A stretch of 64,000 nt of DNA from Setophaga petechia (Eukaryota; Chordata; Aves; Passeriformes; Parulidae): contig JANCRA010000012.1 in assembly GCA_024362935.1 (NCBI GenBank), forward strand, positions 9,114,001 to 9,178,000. The letters are read 5' to 3'. Positions 27,432 to 38,300 of the stretch are shown here, in pieces (position 1 is the first letter of the stretch; each line of letters begins with the position of its first letter). Both the position numbers and the translations under genes were made by a program. A model generated the notes under the pieces. It was not told the origin of the DNA. It searched no databases and worked only from the letters and a program-made list of their open reading frames with translations.

Positions 27432-27858
27432 TCTGTGTCCCAGGGCAGTATCTCCTGTAGCTGAATAGGTGAGTGCAGGACTGCTGTGTCCCAGGGGCAA
27501 TATCTCCTGTTGTAGCTGAATGGGTGAGTGCAGGATTGCTGTGTCCCAGGGCAGTATCTCCTGTAGCTGAATAGGTGAGTGCAGGATTGCTGTGTCCCAG
27601 GGCAGTATCTCCTGTAGCTGAATAGGTGAGTGCAGGATTGCTGTGTCCCAGGGCAGTATCTCCTGTTGTAGCTGAATAGGAGTGCAGGATTGCTGTGTCC
27701 CAGGGCAGTATCTCCTGTAGCTGAATAGGTGAGTGCAGGATTGCTGTGTCCCAGGGCAGTATCTCCTGTTGTAGCTGAAGGGTGAGTGCAGGATTGCTGT
27801 GTCCCAGGGCAGTATCTCCTGTTGTAGCTGAAGGGTGAGTGCTGTGTCCCCAGGGCCA
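27432..27858 (+). repeat. Minisatellite, 51-55 bp unit, eight copies plus a partial ninth
   Basis: Units begin CTGTGTCCCAGGGCAGTAT at 27432, 27484, 27539, 27590, 27641, 27693, 27744, 27797 and 27842. The main length variant is TAGCTG versus TTGTAGCTG (3 bp). Most units contain (A/G)GGTGAGTGCAGG. Four units have the strong 5'-splice-site-like ATAG|GTGAGT, with GT at 27469, 27575, 27626 and 27729, and three others have GG|GTGAGT. Because most units are near multiples of three, two long antisense frames (206 and 167 residues) run across the array. These are a by-product of the repeats rather than genes. The high identity between units suggests recent expansion and likely copy-number polymorphism. 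Confidence 0.95.
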
Positions 27859-30800
27859 GGCAGTGAGGAGTGTGGGCTCCCCAGAGGTGTGTGTGCATGC
27901 ACACGCTCATGTGTAATGAATGGAAAATGCATCCACAGCTGGCTGTGCAGGGCAGCCGAGGCTCACAGCAGGGCTTTTATTGGCACCCACATCAACACAC
28001 ACAGAGAGCTTTGAGGCAAGAACTGCATGGACAGCCTTGTCCTTTTCCTCCTTTCCAGCTCCTTACAATGGAATTGCACTGGTGGAATTTTCACACAAAC
28101 ACCCACAAAGCTCTGTGTGCTCTCCCAACCCATTTTAAATGCTCTTAGTTTCTAGCCCCTAAATGCATGAGCCCTCAAGATTCATATTCTCACTTGAGTT
28201 GCTGGCACTTGGACCTTATTTACTGGCCAGTCTCACTTGAAATTGGCTTGAGTTTACACACACACACACTCAAAATAGAAAGTGTATCCACAGAGAAGAA
28301 AGGTATAGGGTTTTAGTGACTGTCATGATCAGGGACGGGGCTTAAGACAAGTGCATGGACCAGATGCTTATTTGTACTGGACCTGCCCCATTTATCCTTT
28401 TTCTTTGCTACTTTCTCTTACTTATTTCTCCCTTAGCCACTTTTATACCGGTCTTCCTCCGTGCCTAATACCTTCCCCTGAACATTTCATAGCATCTTGC
28501 TTATTCTCACAGTACTGTGGTAAGTTTTACACAATCCCAAAATGTTCTTTTTCCCTGCATCCCATAATAAGTCCCATACCCCTTAAGGCAATAACCTTTA
28601 GTTTTCAGGGTGTTTTTATGGAAGAGTTTTGACTCATCTTGGTAGGTTTCACACTGGGGGAATATGGTCTAATTGATAGTCGTAGGAGTAGCTGATTCAC
28701 ATGCTCCATTTTTGCTCTTGAGGGTATTAGGGTTGACCTGTTGTTTTGCTTCTGATCTTTGCTGGATCTGTTTCTATTCAATCAGATAACCTAACACTGG
28801 TCTCCCAGAGGCCTAGTACCACCTGTCAAAACTGGATCTAGGTCTGTTTGCATTTTTGGCCATCATGATATGGGCATCCAAGAGATTGAAATTAGCTGAG
28901 GATATGAAATGCACCAATGCTTTGCTACTACTTCTCACTCTCCTGGAAGTCTTGTCTACTGTGTAACTCTATTTAGTTTTTAGAGCTATGTTTCTGGAAA
29001 GGAAGAGTGATGTATGTTCTTACCATGTGTTAGAGGCATTCTCTGTGCTTCAGACATAACACTGCTGGATATGTCAGGCTCATACATCTAATGAAGGCAA
29101 AGCTCAGACATGACCAAAACAGTGCTCCTTACTCTGCTGAACTGGTATCTGTGCTTGTCACAAAATCCATTTGAGGTAACACAGGGATGCATAATAATAG
29201 TAAACACCTCTGAACCATAAACTCACATCTCCTTCTCTGTGGTCTGGTCCAGAAAAGAGATGTCTGGTAATAGTGGTCAAAAAGTGCCACTTCAAAAAAG
29301 GCATAAAGAATCCTGTTACTGTCATTCTAAACAAGGCTATGTCTCTGAGGTAGACTGGAAGGCCAGTTATTAATCTGAGCTGCAGATGTCAAGATACTGC
29401 TCAGTTCCTTTGCAAGGTAGCTGAGCAGGCAAAAGACACAGAGCCACAATGTGTGTTAGTCAGTGTCTGGCTATCTGACATCAGTACTCAGAAAACCTGG
29501 CATGTATTACTTCTACTCTCGGAGCCCAGGAGATAGCTAATACTTGAGACTTTGCCAAGTTGTTCTTCTCAGGAAGAGAAATATATGATTTGAAGGTTGT
29601 GTTTGTGTGTATATGTGCAGTGCTGTTTATTTACACAAAACATGTAAACAGAGCTCATTTGCTTGAGCAGAGTAGAAACAAAGTGCAACAAGCAGCTATT
29701 TTGCTGATGTTTTCAAGTCTGCCTGTCTAGCAAGTACTGTACTAAAAAAACCCCCCTTAAAATTCAAAAAACAACACCCAAAAAACCCCATGCAACTCTC
29801 TCCTGGAATCACAGGCACAGCATTTTTTTGCTGGGTTTTTTCCTGCTTTTTCAGCTGTTGTGTAAAAGACCTAATGTTCCTTTTTTACTGAGACTGAAAG
29901 AAGGATATTCAGCCCAAGTCTCAGCCTTGACTGCAGCCAAATACTGAATGCTTAGAGGGTAGCTCAATCACAGACATAAAATTTGTATTATAAAAATGCT
30001 ACACCTAAAATGAAATTTAAAACAACTTCTTTATGTGTACTACACTACCTTTATTAACTTTCTGCACAGTGCAGTTTGTTTCCAGCTCATTCTGTATGGT
30101 ATCTGAGGACTCTTGCCCTTTACTGCAAATAGTCCTTGTCAGATCTTTCCCATGGACAGGTGTGAGCTGCTTTAAGATCTGTCTTTCAAGGCTTCCGCCA
30201 GGTTTCCACTGGATTTCTCTACGGCAAGAGTGTTTAGATTAAGACTATCCTGGGTTTTGTTTGTAGCTTTTATTCCCCCTTCTAAATGTTGCTTTTCTTC
30301 TCTAGAAAGCTTCAGTAGGTTTTCATGTGCTGCTTCATCACCCTGCTCCATTGGTCTAAACCTGTATGAGTCAGCGGGAAAAAACCTATCTTCCCTAACT
30401 CCTGAAAGCTTCTGAGAGTAACAACTTCTTGGTTCTCTAAACTACTTCTAAGACCTTGTTGTTTTGTTCACAACTAGTAGTTCATGTGTGTACTGCTGCC
30501 TCCAGAAAGTAATCTGAGATTGAATTGCAGTGGGGTTCTATATGGAAATAATACAGTGAGAGATTTATAGTAGAGCTTTCTCTTTAGCTCCCACTCCAGC
30601 CTTCATTCTTCTTGTCTCTCTCCTTTTGTTGAGTTACCATCCCAAGCCAGGTATGTCACTGTTGGGGGGTATCAGATTGGTCACACATGGTTTCCTCTTT
30701 TTGAATCCATATTGTTTCCTCCTGATAACCTTATTTTCCATGTTTAGAGATGCTTTAGATGCTGGTGCACTTTACTTGTAAAATATGTAGCATTGTGTTT

Positions 30801-30953
30801 TTGTTAGGATAGGCACATTATAATAATTAGTGGGCTACAGCTATTTTTATTGAAATGTAAACCTTGGTGATTTGTATTGTGCATACTGCAATCTGTAAAT
30901 GGATTCTTGTGAGTAGTTTAATTGATTGGAGGAGGAATATATTATCATAGAAT
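27859..30953 (+). other. Intron 1 segment, no gene recognised
   Basis: This sequence has no supported exon. A 14-bp perfect palindrome GTGTGCATGCACAC lies at 27891-27904, just after the minisatellite, and a short CA run is near 28257-28269. The stretch 28700-29600 is less AT-rich than its surroundings and may be an old degraded element, but I could not assign it. Confidence 0.5.
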
Positions 30954-31385
30954 CTTAGAAAATGCTGAGTTGGAAGGGACCCATCAAGATGATTGAGTCC
31001 ATCTCCTGGCCCTGCACAGGACACCCCAAGAGTCACCCCATGTGCCTGAGAGCATTGTCCAAACACTTCTTGAACTCTGTCAGGCTGGTGCTCTGACCAG
31101 TGCCCTGGGGAGCCTGTTCCAGTGCCCAGCCACCATCTGGGTGAAGAATCTTTTCCTGATGGCCAGCTTAAACCTCCCCTGACACACCTTCAGGCCATTC
31201 CCTCCAGTCCTGTTGCTGGTCACAAGAGTGAAGAGATCAGTACCTGCCTGTTTCCCCCCTTGAGGAAGTTGAAGTCTGCAGTGAGTTCTCCCCTCAGTCT
31301 CCTCCGGAGTGGCCAAACCAAGTGACCTCAGCCTCTCCTCGTGTGGCTTCCCCTCCAGACCCTTCACCATGCTCATGGTCCTTCT
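30954..31385 (-). mobile_element. CR1 LINE fragment, minus orientation
   Basis: It starts with the reverse complement of the CR1 tail (ATCATAGAATCTTAGAAAAT) followed by GAGTTGGAAGGGACC. It continues with CCTGGCCCTGCACAGGACA, GAGTCACCCCATGTGCCTGAG and GCCCTGGGGAGCCTGTTCC, the standard avian CR1 3' region. The element is 5'-truncated at about 31385, where it meets a second CR1 in the opposite orientation. It shares its diagnostic stretches with the fragment at 17912. Confidence 0.95.
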
Positions 31386-31514
31386 TTGGAAGTGTTCAAG
31401 GCCAGGCTGGAATGGACACAGAGCAGTTCCTTGCAGTCAGAGGTGTCCTCACCCATGGCAGGGGAGTTGAACTGATTGAGCTTTAATGTCCCTTCCAACC
31501 CAAACAATTCTGTG
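31386..31514 (+). mobile_element. CR1 LINE 3' end, plus orientation
   Basis: The sequence runs GTTCAAGGCCAGGCTGGA, a middle part with CCCATGGCAGGGGAGTTGAAC, then TCCCTTCCAACCCAAACAATT and CTGTGATT, which is the CR1 terminus read forward. It abuts the minus-oriented CR1. Both fragments keep their own 3' ends, so they are two insertions, not a 5'-inverted single copy. Confidence 0.9.
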
Positions 31515-32152
31515 ATTTTCTGAAGTGCAGCAAATATGAGGCATTACAGGAACCTACTATTTGTTTACACACTGTTTTACAGGTGGAATTACAGGTTAAG
31601 AGCAGAGTTGACCTTTTGTCCCAAAGCCATGAGTGTGATACATCTAATTTTATCTTTTGTTCCCAAGTAATTTAATGCTTTTTTAATCAAGTCCTCCAGA
31701 GCTGAAAATCAGAGTTTTCTAATTTAAAATATAAGAGAAGATTGGGAGTTTTCAAGTTTCTTTCTAATTATACTTTGGCACGTTTGTTGCTGCTGTTAGC
31801 ATTCAATCCCATAATTCCATAGCAATCCTAAAGTCTGCTTTCAATTAAAATGTTATTTGTGGAATATAGTAGAAACTGTTATAACTGGTGAAATACAGAT
31901 TGGTTTCCTTGTGCCAGATTGGAGGATTTAAATTGCTGTTTTGTAGTGGTATGGGTGTTGTCAACAAAATGTCAGTGGAGGTGATTTGTTGGGATTGAAT
32001 CATTAACTAGGTAGGAAGATGTAAAATTGAGAGTTTGTAAGTCATCTTATTTTCTATACTGATTTGACTTCAGAATGCAAATTACTAGGAGCCATGAAGT
32101 GCACAGTTTATTTTACAAAGGAGGAAAATGAAATGTAAGGGAGAGTAATGCT
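31515..32152 (+). other. Intron 1 segment between CR1 copies
   Basis: This is AT-rich sequence with no feature recognised. It separates the inverted CR1 pair from the longer minus-oriented CR1. Confidence 0.5.
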
Positions 32153-33214
32153 TCATGGAATCATAAAATGCTTTTGGATGGGAGGGACCTTCAAGACCAT
32201 CTAGTTCTACCCTCTCTAAAATGGGCAAGGGCACCTTCCACTTGAGACCAGGTTGCTCAAAGCCCCATCCAGCTTGGCCTTGCACACTTCCAGGTTTGTG
32301 GTACATCTTCTCTGGAAAATGTGTTCCAGTGCTTCAGCATACTCATTAAACCTGCCCTCTTTCAGTTTGAAGCCATTCCTCCTTGTCCTGTCACAATGTG
32401 TCCTTGTTAAAAGTTCCTCTTCAGCTTTCCTTCAGCTCCCTAAGGCTACTGGAAGGTTCTCTAAAGTGTTGCCAGAGCCTTCTCTTCTCCAGGCTGAACA
32501 ACTCTCTCAGCCTGTCTGCTTAGCAGAGGGGCCCTTCCAGCCCTCTGATCATCCTGGTGGACTCCTTCCAGCAGATCTATATCCTTCTTAAGGTGGGGGT
32601 CCCAGATCTGGACACAGAACTCCTGGTGGATGTAGACTAGTGGAGTAGTGGGGGAGAAACACCTTGCTGGCTGTGCTGCTTTGGGTGCAGCCCAGGACAC
32701 AATAGGCTTTCTGAGCTGCAGGCACACATTGCTGACTTGTGTCAAGCTTCTCATTCACCAGCACCCCCAAATCTTTCTCTTCAGGGCTCCTCTCAATCCC
32801 TCCCAGCCATATATTTGCTTCACATTGCCTTGAGGTTGTGCTTCACTGGTGCAGCACCTTGCACTCAGCTGTGTTGAGCCATGAGGTTCTCTCAGGCCCT
32901 CCTCTCGAGCCTGCCAAGGTCCCTCTGGATCCCTTCCCTCAGGTGTGACAGCCCCACACCGCTCAGCGCTGGTGGCAAATGTGCCAAGGGTGGACTCAGT
33001 CCCTGTCACTGGCAGAGGTGCTAAACAGCACCATCCCCTGAGGAGCCCCAGCCCTGACCCCTGAGGAGCCCCAGCCCTCACTGCCCTCCTCTTGGACCTC
33101 GCGCTGTTGCTCGAGCCCCCTCGGGGTGCATCCATCCACAAGTGGATCTGTCAAGTTCATGTCCCTCTAGTTTAAAGATAAGGATATTGTGTGGGACAGT
33201 GTCAAATGCTTTGG
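32153..33214 (-). mobile_element. CR1 LINE, about 1.06 kb, with part of the reverse transcriptase
   Basis: The left end is a CR1 tail in reverse complement (GGAATCATAAAATGCTTTTG, then GGGAGGGACCTTCAAGACCA). The body contains the usual 3' region (AGGTTGCTCAAAGCCCCATC, CCTGCCCTCTTTCAG). Near the right end, 33178-33212 on the minus strand encodes KAFDTVPHNI, a conserved block of the CR1 reverse transcriptase. The element is therefore 5'-truncated within ORF2. It is inactive, with frames broken by stops and indels. A local duplication of CCCCTGAGGAGCCCCAGCCCT lies at about 33036-33079. It has the same orientation as the copies at 17912 and 30954. Confidence 0.93.
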
Positions 33215-33879
33215 TTCATCATACTATTGCAATAAATATTTCATTTGGCAGTATAGTTTTCTTAGTTTTATGAGCTTCCTACCAGTTAAATTTGGCAAAT
33301 ATGTCTGGATATTGCTAATTATTGTTCCAGTGTTGCTGACATGACTAGTTTAATTTTTCCAAAATCTGTTGAATATACTGTATTTTGCATAGGTCATATT
33401 GTGCACTACTCAAGGTTTCTTTTTTTCTTTTTAAGTTTTAGTCAACTGCAAGTGGTTGTATCTGCATACTTAAGGACAATCCAGGCTCTTGTTGAGCTGG
33501 AATCCATAAACATAATTAACCTGATGGTGGTGTTACAGTGTAATTAGGTTCATTAACAATATAAACATGGAGTGTTTTATTGTATGACTTTGGTTTGTCT
33601 ATTTAGAACTTTTCTTTCAAGTGATTTGGTTTTTCTTAAAGACTGGAATTCTTAGTATGAAAGATGCATATATATGTTTCTTAGAAGCAAGTATGGAGAG
33701 ACATGATATGTATATTGTCTGAAGAGAAGGATTTTTTCCCTCAGTTGTTTTTTTTTTTAAAGAAAGAATGGTATTTCAGTTTTGAGAAATTTTTTGAAGT
33801 GTAAAGGCACAATATATATGTTTAAAATTTTTACGTGTTCAGCTTAATGCTCCTGCTTTTTTTAAAACAAAATTTAAAA

Positions 33880-34011
33880 ATTCACCTAGTCTTCTCTTGC
33901 ACTTCTTTTAAGTCAGTCCTAATACCTCAGCATTGTTTTGGTGACTCCTTATCTTGTTTCCACCGTTGTTACACTTGCAGTTTGCAAACATTAAAGCATT
34001 AGCTAAAAGAA
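33880..34011 (+). repeat. Diverged duplicated block, copy A
   Basis: This block aligns in the same orientation with 35190-35310. The shared stretches include TTCACCTAG, TTCTCTTG, CAGTC(C/T)TA, and AGCATTAG(C/T)TAAAAGAAA at the end. Copy A has extra bases near CACCGTTGTTACAC. It may be an old unclassified repeat family or an old local duplication. Identity is roughly three quarters by eye. Confidence 0.65.
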
Positions 34012-35189
34012 ACAGATACTGACTGAGGCTGGCAAAACTCTGGTTTCAATGAGCAGCATTAATTTATGCCCACATTGATTGAAGCTATCTGTCCCCATCT
34101 AATACTCTTGTTTCTAGCTTACTTTTAGCAGGCTGGTGATTAGAACATGCTTGCCTGAGGAAAGCTTGATCCATCTCCCTCCAGGACTCATCAATAGCTA
34201 TTTATTTGGATAGTCCTTGGGGTTTTAAGCAGAGCACCAAAAGTCATTACTGTCCCTCAGGATGTGATTGTGCTGTGGCTGAAATGATGCCAGCCTGTGA
34301 CAGTCAAAGCACAAGGCCTGTGTTTCGTTCTCCAGCGTTGTTGAATTCATGCTGATTTAACTTCTAAGCCATTTTGATCACTCTTGTGACCATTTTTGCT
34401 GTCATTTTTATTTCTCCATTTTGTGTTGTGCAGTTACAGATCAGTGAGGAAATAAGGTATGATTATGATAATTCTTTACTGTGTTTAACATACTTTGATG
34501 TACCTTTTGATGAGGCTTGTCCTTGCTTGGAATGTTTTGGTGTAACAGCAGAAAACAGCAGTTGTTCTGTAGCTGTTGGCAGGTGCTCACTGTGTGAGTG
34601 CACACCCTGACCGAGCCATGTTTGTGAATGGGAGGATTGCTTGGTTAGTGTGGCAGTGCTGCTGCCCGTCTTGCATCTGTGTAGGCTTGTTAGGCAATTA
34701 GTGTCTGGTAGCACTGGGATTAATGATTAATGAATTGTGGGTATAGTATTAGTTCCCTGTTCTGTTTGCTTTCCTACAAGAAGGCTGATTTCTTGCACAG
34801 AAACAAGTACCTAGAGAGCTGGTGATACCTTACACTGTCCCAGCTGTCTTTGAGGTGGGTAGTTGCTGGATTTCTGCTTGGCAAATCCTGTAACAGGATT
34901 CTGGTGCTGGTGACATGACAGGCTTACCCAGATTCCTTATGCTTCCCACTGAACTAGAAGGGATTAATCCCTATGGTGTGTGGCTCTGTGGGAAGGGCTC
35001 ACTGCAGCCTCAGTGTTTTGCAGCCAGATGAGTGGTCCAGCGTTCCTCACTAGCACCAACCTCCTGAAGTCCTCTTTGTCCCAAAAAGTTTTCACCACAA
35101 TGAGCTGAGTTAGTTCACTGGTAAATCAGGTTAGTGCCAGAGCCTGAATGCTGTATGGTAGCATAACATTCATGTTAATGTTTTTAGAA

Positions 35190-35310
35190 CTTCACCTAGA
35201 ATTCTCTTGTTACTATTCTAAGGCAGTCTTAGCAATTCACCATTATTTTGTGTACTTTTTTCTTGTAGTCCTCTGCAGTTGGCAATCATTATAGCATTAG
35301 TTAAAAGAAA
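35190..35310 (+). repeat. Diverged duplicated block, copy B
   Basis: This is the second copy of the block at 33880-34011, about 1.3 kb downstream and in direct orientation. It starts TTCACCTAGAATTCTCTTG and ends AGCATTAGTTAAAAGAAA. Confidence 0.65.
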
Positions 35311-38300
35311 ATGGTGCAATTGAAATTTCAGGTTTTAACAGAAATTCTGGCATAAAAGAATATGATGATCTGGATGGAAGCTCATTTGTATTAAGTAAGA
35401 ATATGGAATGTCTTTCAGCATATTGAATAATCAAATGCCTAATAAAGTTCATGCATAGTTCTGAGTTATTTAGTAATCCTTCAATGTCTACCTGCTACGT
35501 AGGCAGACATTTCTTTCATCTTAATTATTAGATAGTGCAATCTTCACCTTAACATACTGCGTGGGTATTTTGGGTTCAAGGTACATTAAAATGAAACAGC
35601 AGTAAGAAAAACTGTGCAATGTTCTTGGGTACATGGTTCCCACTCAGGAATTGCTAAGTCAGCCACTCCTTGAAGGCTTATGTGGAGAAAGGGCTCACCT
35701 ACAAAACAGGCTCTTTTGGTCTGGTAGAGCTTTATCACCCAGTTCCTTCCAATTTGGGGGGATAAAAGTTGAGACCTTCATGGGGTTTTTCTTCTGGATC
35801 CTGGTTTGCTGATAGGAACATCATAAGTGTGACATTTTATTACTTCTCTCCAGAAGTGTCCAGGACAGCTGCTATCCTTGCATTTTGATGGTTTCCATTT
35901 TTACCATTTCTTTTCAACATTAATTAATCCAGCATCTTCTAATTCACAGATCAACAGCAACAATCAATCTGTGTAATATAAGGTGTTCGATTTCTGGTCT
36001 CAGCAGTTCTTACTGGGAGCAGTGGAACTTGTTAGACTTCTAAGGCAATCTGTTTCTGTTTGATAAAGTTTTGACAATGTAGTCATTGATATTTACAAAA
36101 GAAATATGTAACATTTTCACCTACAAAGGTTACATGTCCAGCACATGTGATGCATCACCTCTATATTTCTAAAAGGGAGAATATTGCCAAAGCAAGGCAT
36201 TGGCAGTCCTGTTAGAATGATATGTTCAGTGTAACATCCTCCTGAATGTATCATGCATGGCAACAAATAGTTATTTGTGGAATGAGAGAATATGTTCTGA
36301 ACTGTTATCAATATAATGGCTTTTTTAGAGCAGTCTTGGAATGACATTTCTTTCTGAATTTTAACCCTTGTTTAACAGTAACACTGTCAAGAAAAAATTT
36401 TCTGAATTGTAAGAGAAAACCCCACCAAAATACCCTAGAGAATTACCTTATGTGTTTTTGCCCATTTCAGTGATTTGGGTATGTCAGCCAGAAGATGGAG
36501 ATCTAAAAGCTGTCAGAGACTCATTTGAAACATGAAAGTTGCTGTCACAGACCATAATAATGGTTTCAAGTTCACTGTGTCCGAAATGTTATGTTTTTGT
36601 TGCAGGAAAGTTGTTTAACTATAAAGTTAGAACAGTACATAGCTAGATTGTGCTAGTATGAAAGGACATTTGATCTAAATTTTAGTAACCCCAGGAGACA
36701 GGGCAGCCTTATTGATAGCTCTTTATGGAGATAGAAGAAAAATATGTGCAAGTCACTGAGCTTTTCACAAGGTGACTTGGGGTGATGGCATTTGCTCTCT
36801 CTGAAGCAGTTTAAAAGGAGGGACCTTCAAGTACCAGTGACTAAAAATATTGCATGATTGGGTTGCATCCTGAGATGAAAGGCAACACCTGGCAAAGGAA
36901 CCCTGTTAATATAGTAAAATGTAAGTTTTACTTACTCTAAGTAATTAAAGTTTTACTTTACCTCTGGTAAATGTTTTGGCTGAAATGCATACAATACCTG
37001 TCAGTATAAAATATTCACCCATGTATATACTCTCAACATTGTTCAAAGCAGTGTCTGTTCAAAAATGCTGCATTCCTTTATCATAATTTACAATACAGAA
37101 TGTTGAATTAATCAGGTAAATAAGACTTAGTTAAGATGATGCTGAAATCTACATAGAGTGCTAATGATTTTCAATACAAATCATACTGCACAGATCAGGA
37201 GTATTAGAAGATTGTGTGTGTGTACACATTTACTTCAGTATCATTGGCAGGAGAAAGGGCAGGGTGAATCACCCAGCTCACCTGAGTTTTGTTCTTCACA
37301 AGTCCATAATGAAGTATGTGTATTTACCCTTTAAGCCATTTGTACTGCAGTGTTACTGCACAGTTCTTAAGGTTCTGTGTCAAATTTTGCAGAGAAGATA
37401 TTTCATATTGAAAAAACACAACAAGGCTACAGTTTCATAGTTGGCTTAAGTCTTAAAGTCTTGCCTTATATTCAGCACTGGTTTCTTCTGTTTATCTTTA
37501 GTGCTGGCACTGGTGCTTTTGATGTAATCAGTTGGATGAAGGTTTGATGAGCCTGAAAATTGCCACAAAGGATGGGAGCAGGTTTTTGTCTGGATTAGGG
37601 AGCCACATGCACAGTGGTGTGAACACAAACACAGGCACAGGAAGTGCCTGGAAAGAAGCAGAAGTCCTTTTCACTGGAAGAATTGAGCTGGATGCAAGTG
37701 AATTGTGGAGATTTTAAAGTGATAATTCTAATAAATATCACTCAAAAGATACACTGAATAACAGCAAATCCAAGAGCTCATTACCAGTGAAATAACTTAC
37801 CCATCCTCTGTCCACATCAGGTTATTGTTTTGCACTTTGCAACTGGCCTGTTATGTTTCAGCCTGTTAGGACAACTTCCAAAAGACATGGATAAAGGAGT
37901 GCTGGAGCTGGGGAAGAGGGCAGGGCTGTGTGCCCATGGCTGTGAGAGAGAGGAGCAAACTGCCTCTTTGACAGCAGCTCTGAGTTTGGGTTGACCTCAT
38001 ATGTGTGACTGAGCCACAGATCCACTCTCAGCCCCAGGAGAGGAAAAGGGGAGATTGGTTCCTGCCATCAAAAATGGGAAGGAGGGGCAGGTATTGATTC
38101 CTTCTTCTGGTGATAGTTATTCTGTGTCTTATCTTGCTTCAGCTGTATCAGTGGTGATTCTTCTGTTCTCTGTGTTTAATCAGCAAGAAAGAAAAATTAC
38201 CTGATTGGTTTTGCTTTGGGGGCTTTTTGGTGGATTGAGCAAGAGAGGAGGCAATGAAAAAATTGAAATAGGGAGTTTAACCATAGTCTTACTGGTATGG

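Noticed and set aside
27312..27932. Antisense 206- and 167-residue frames with a repeated peptide
   Set aside because: They are translations of a minisatellite with units near multiples of three. There is no start context, promoter or splice evidence.
32755..33141. 128-residue minus frame and other frames in 32.2-33.2 kb
   Set aside because: These are inside a decayed CR1 element and do not represent host genes.
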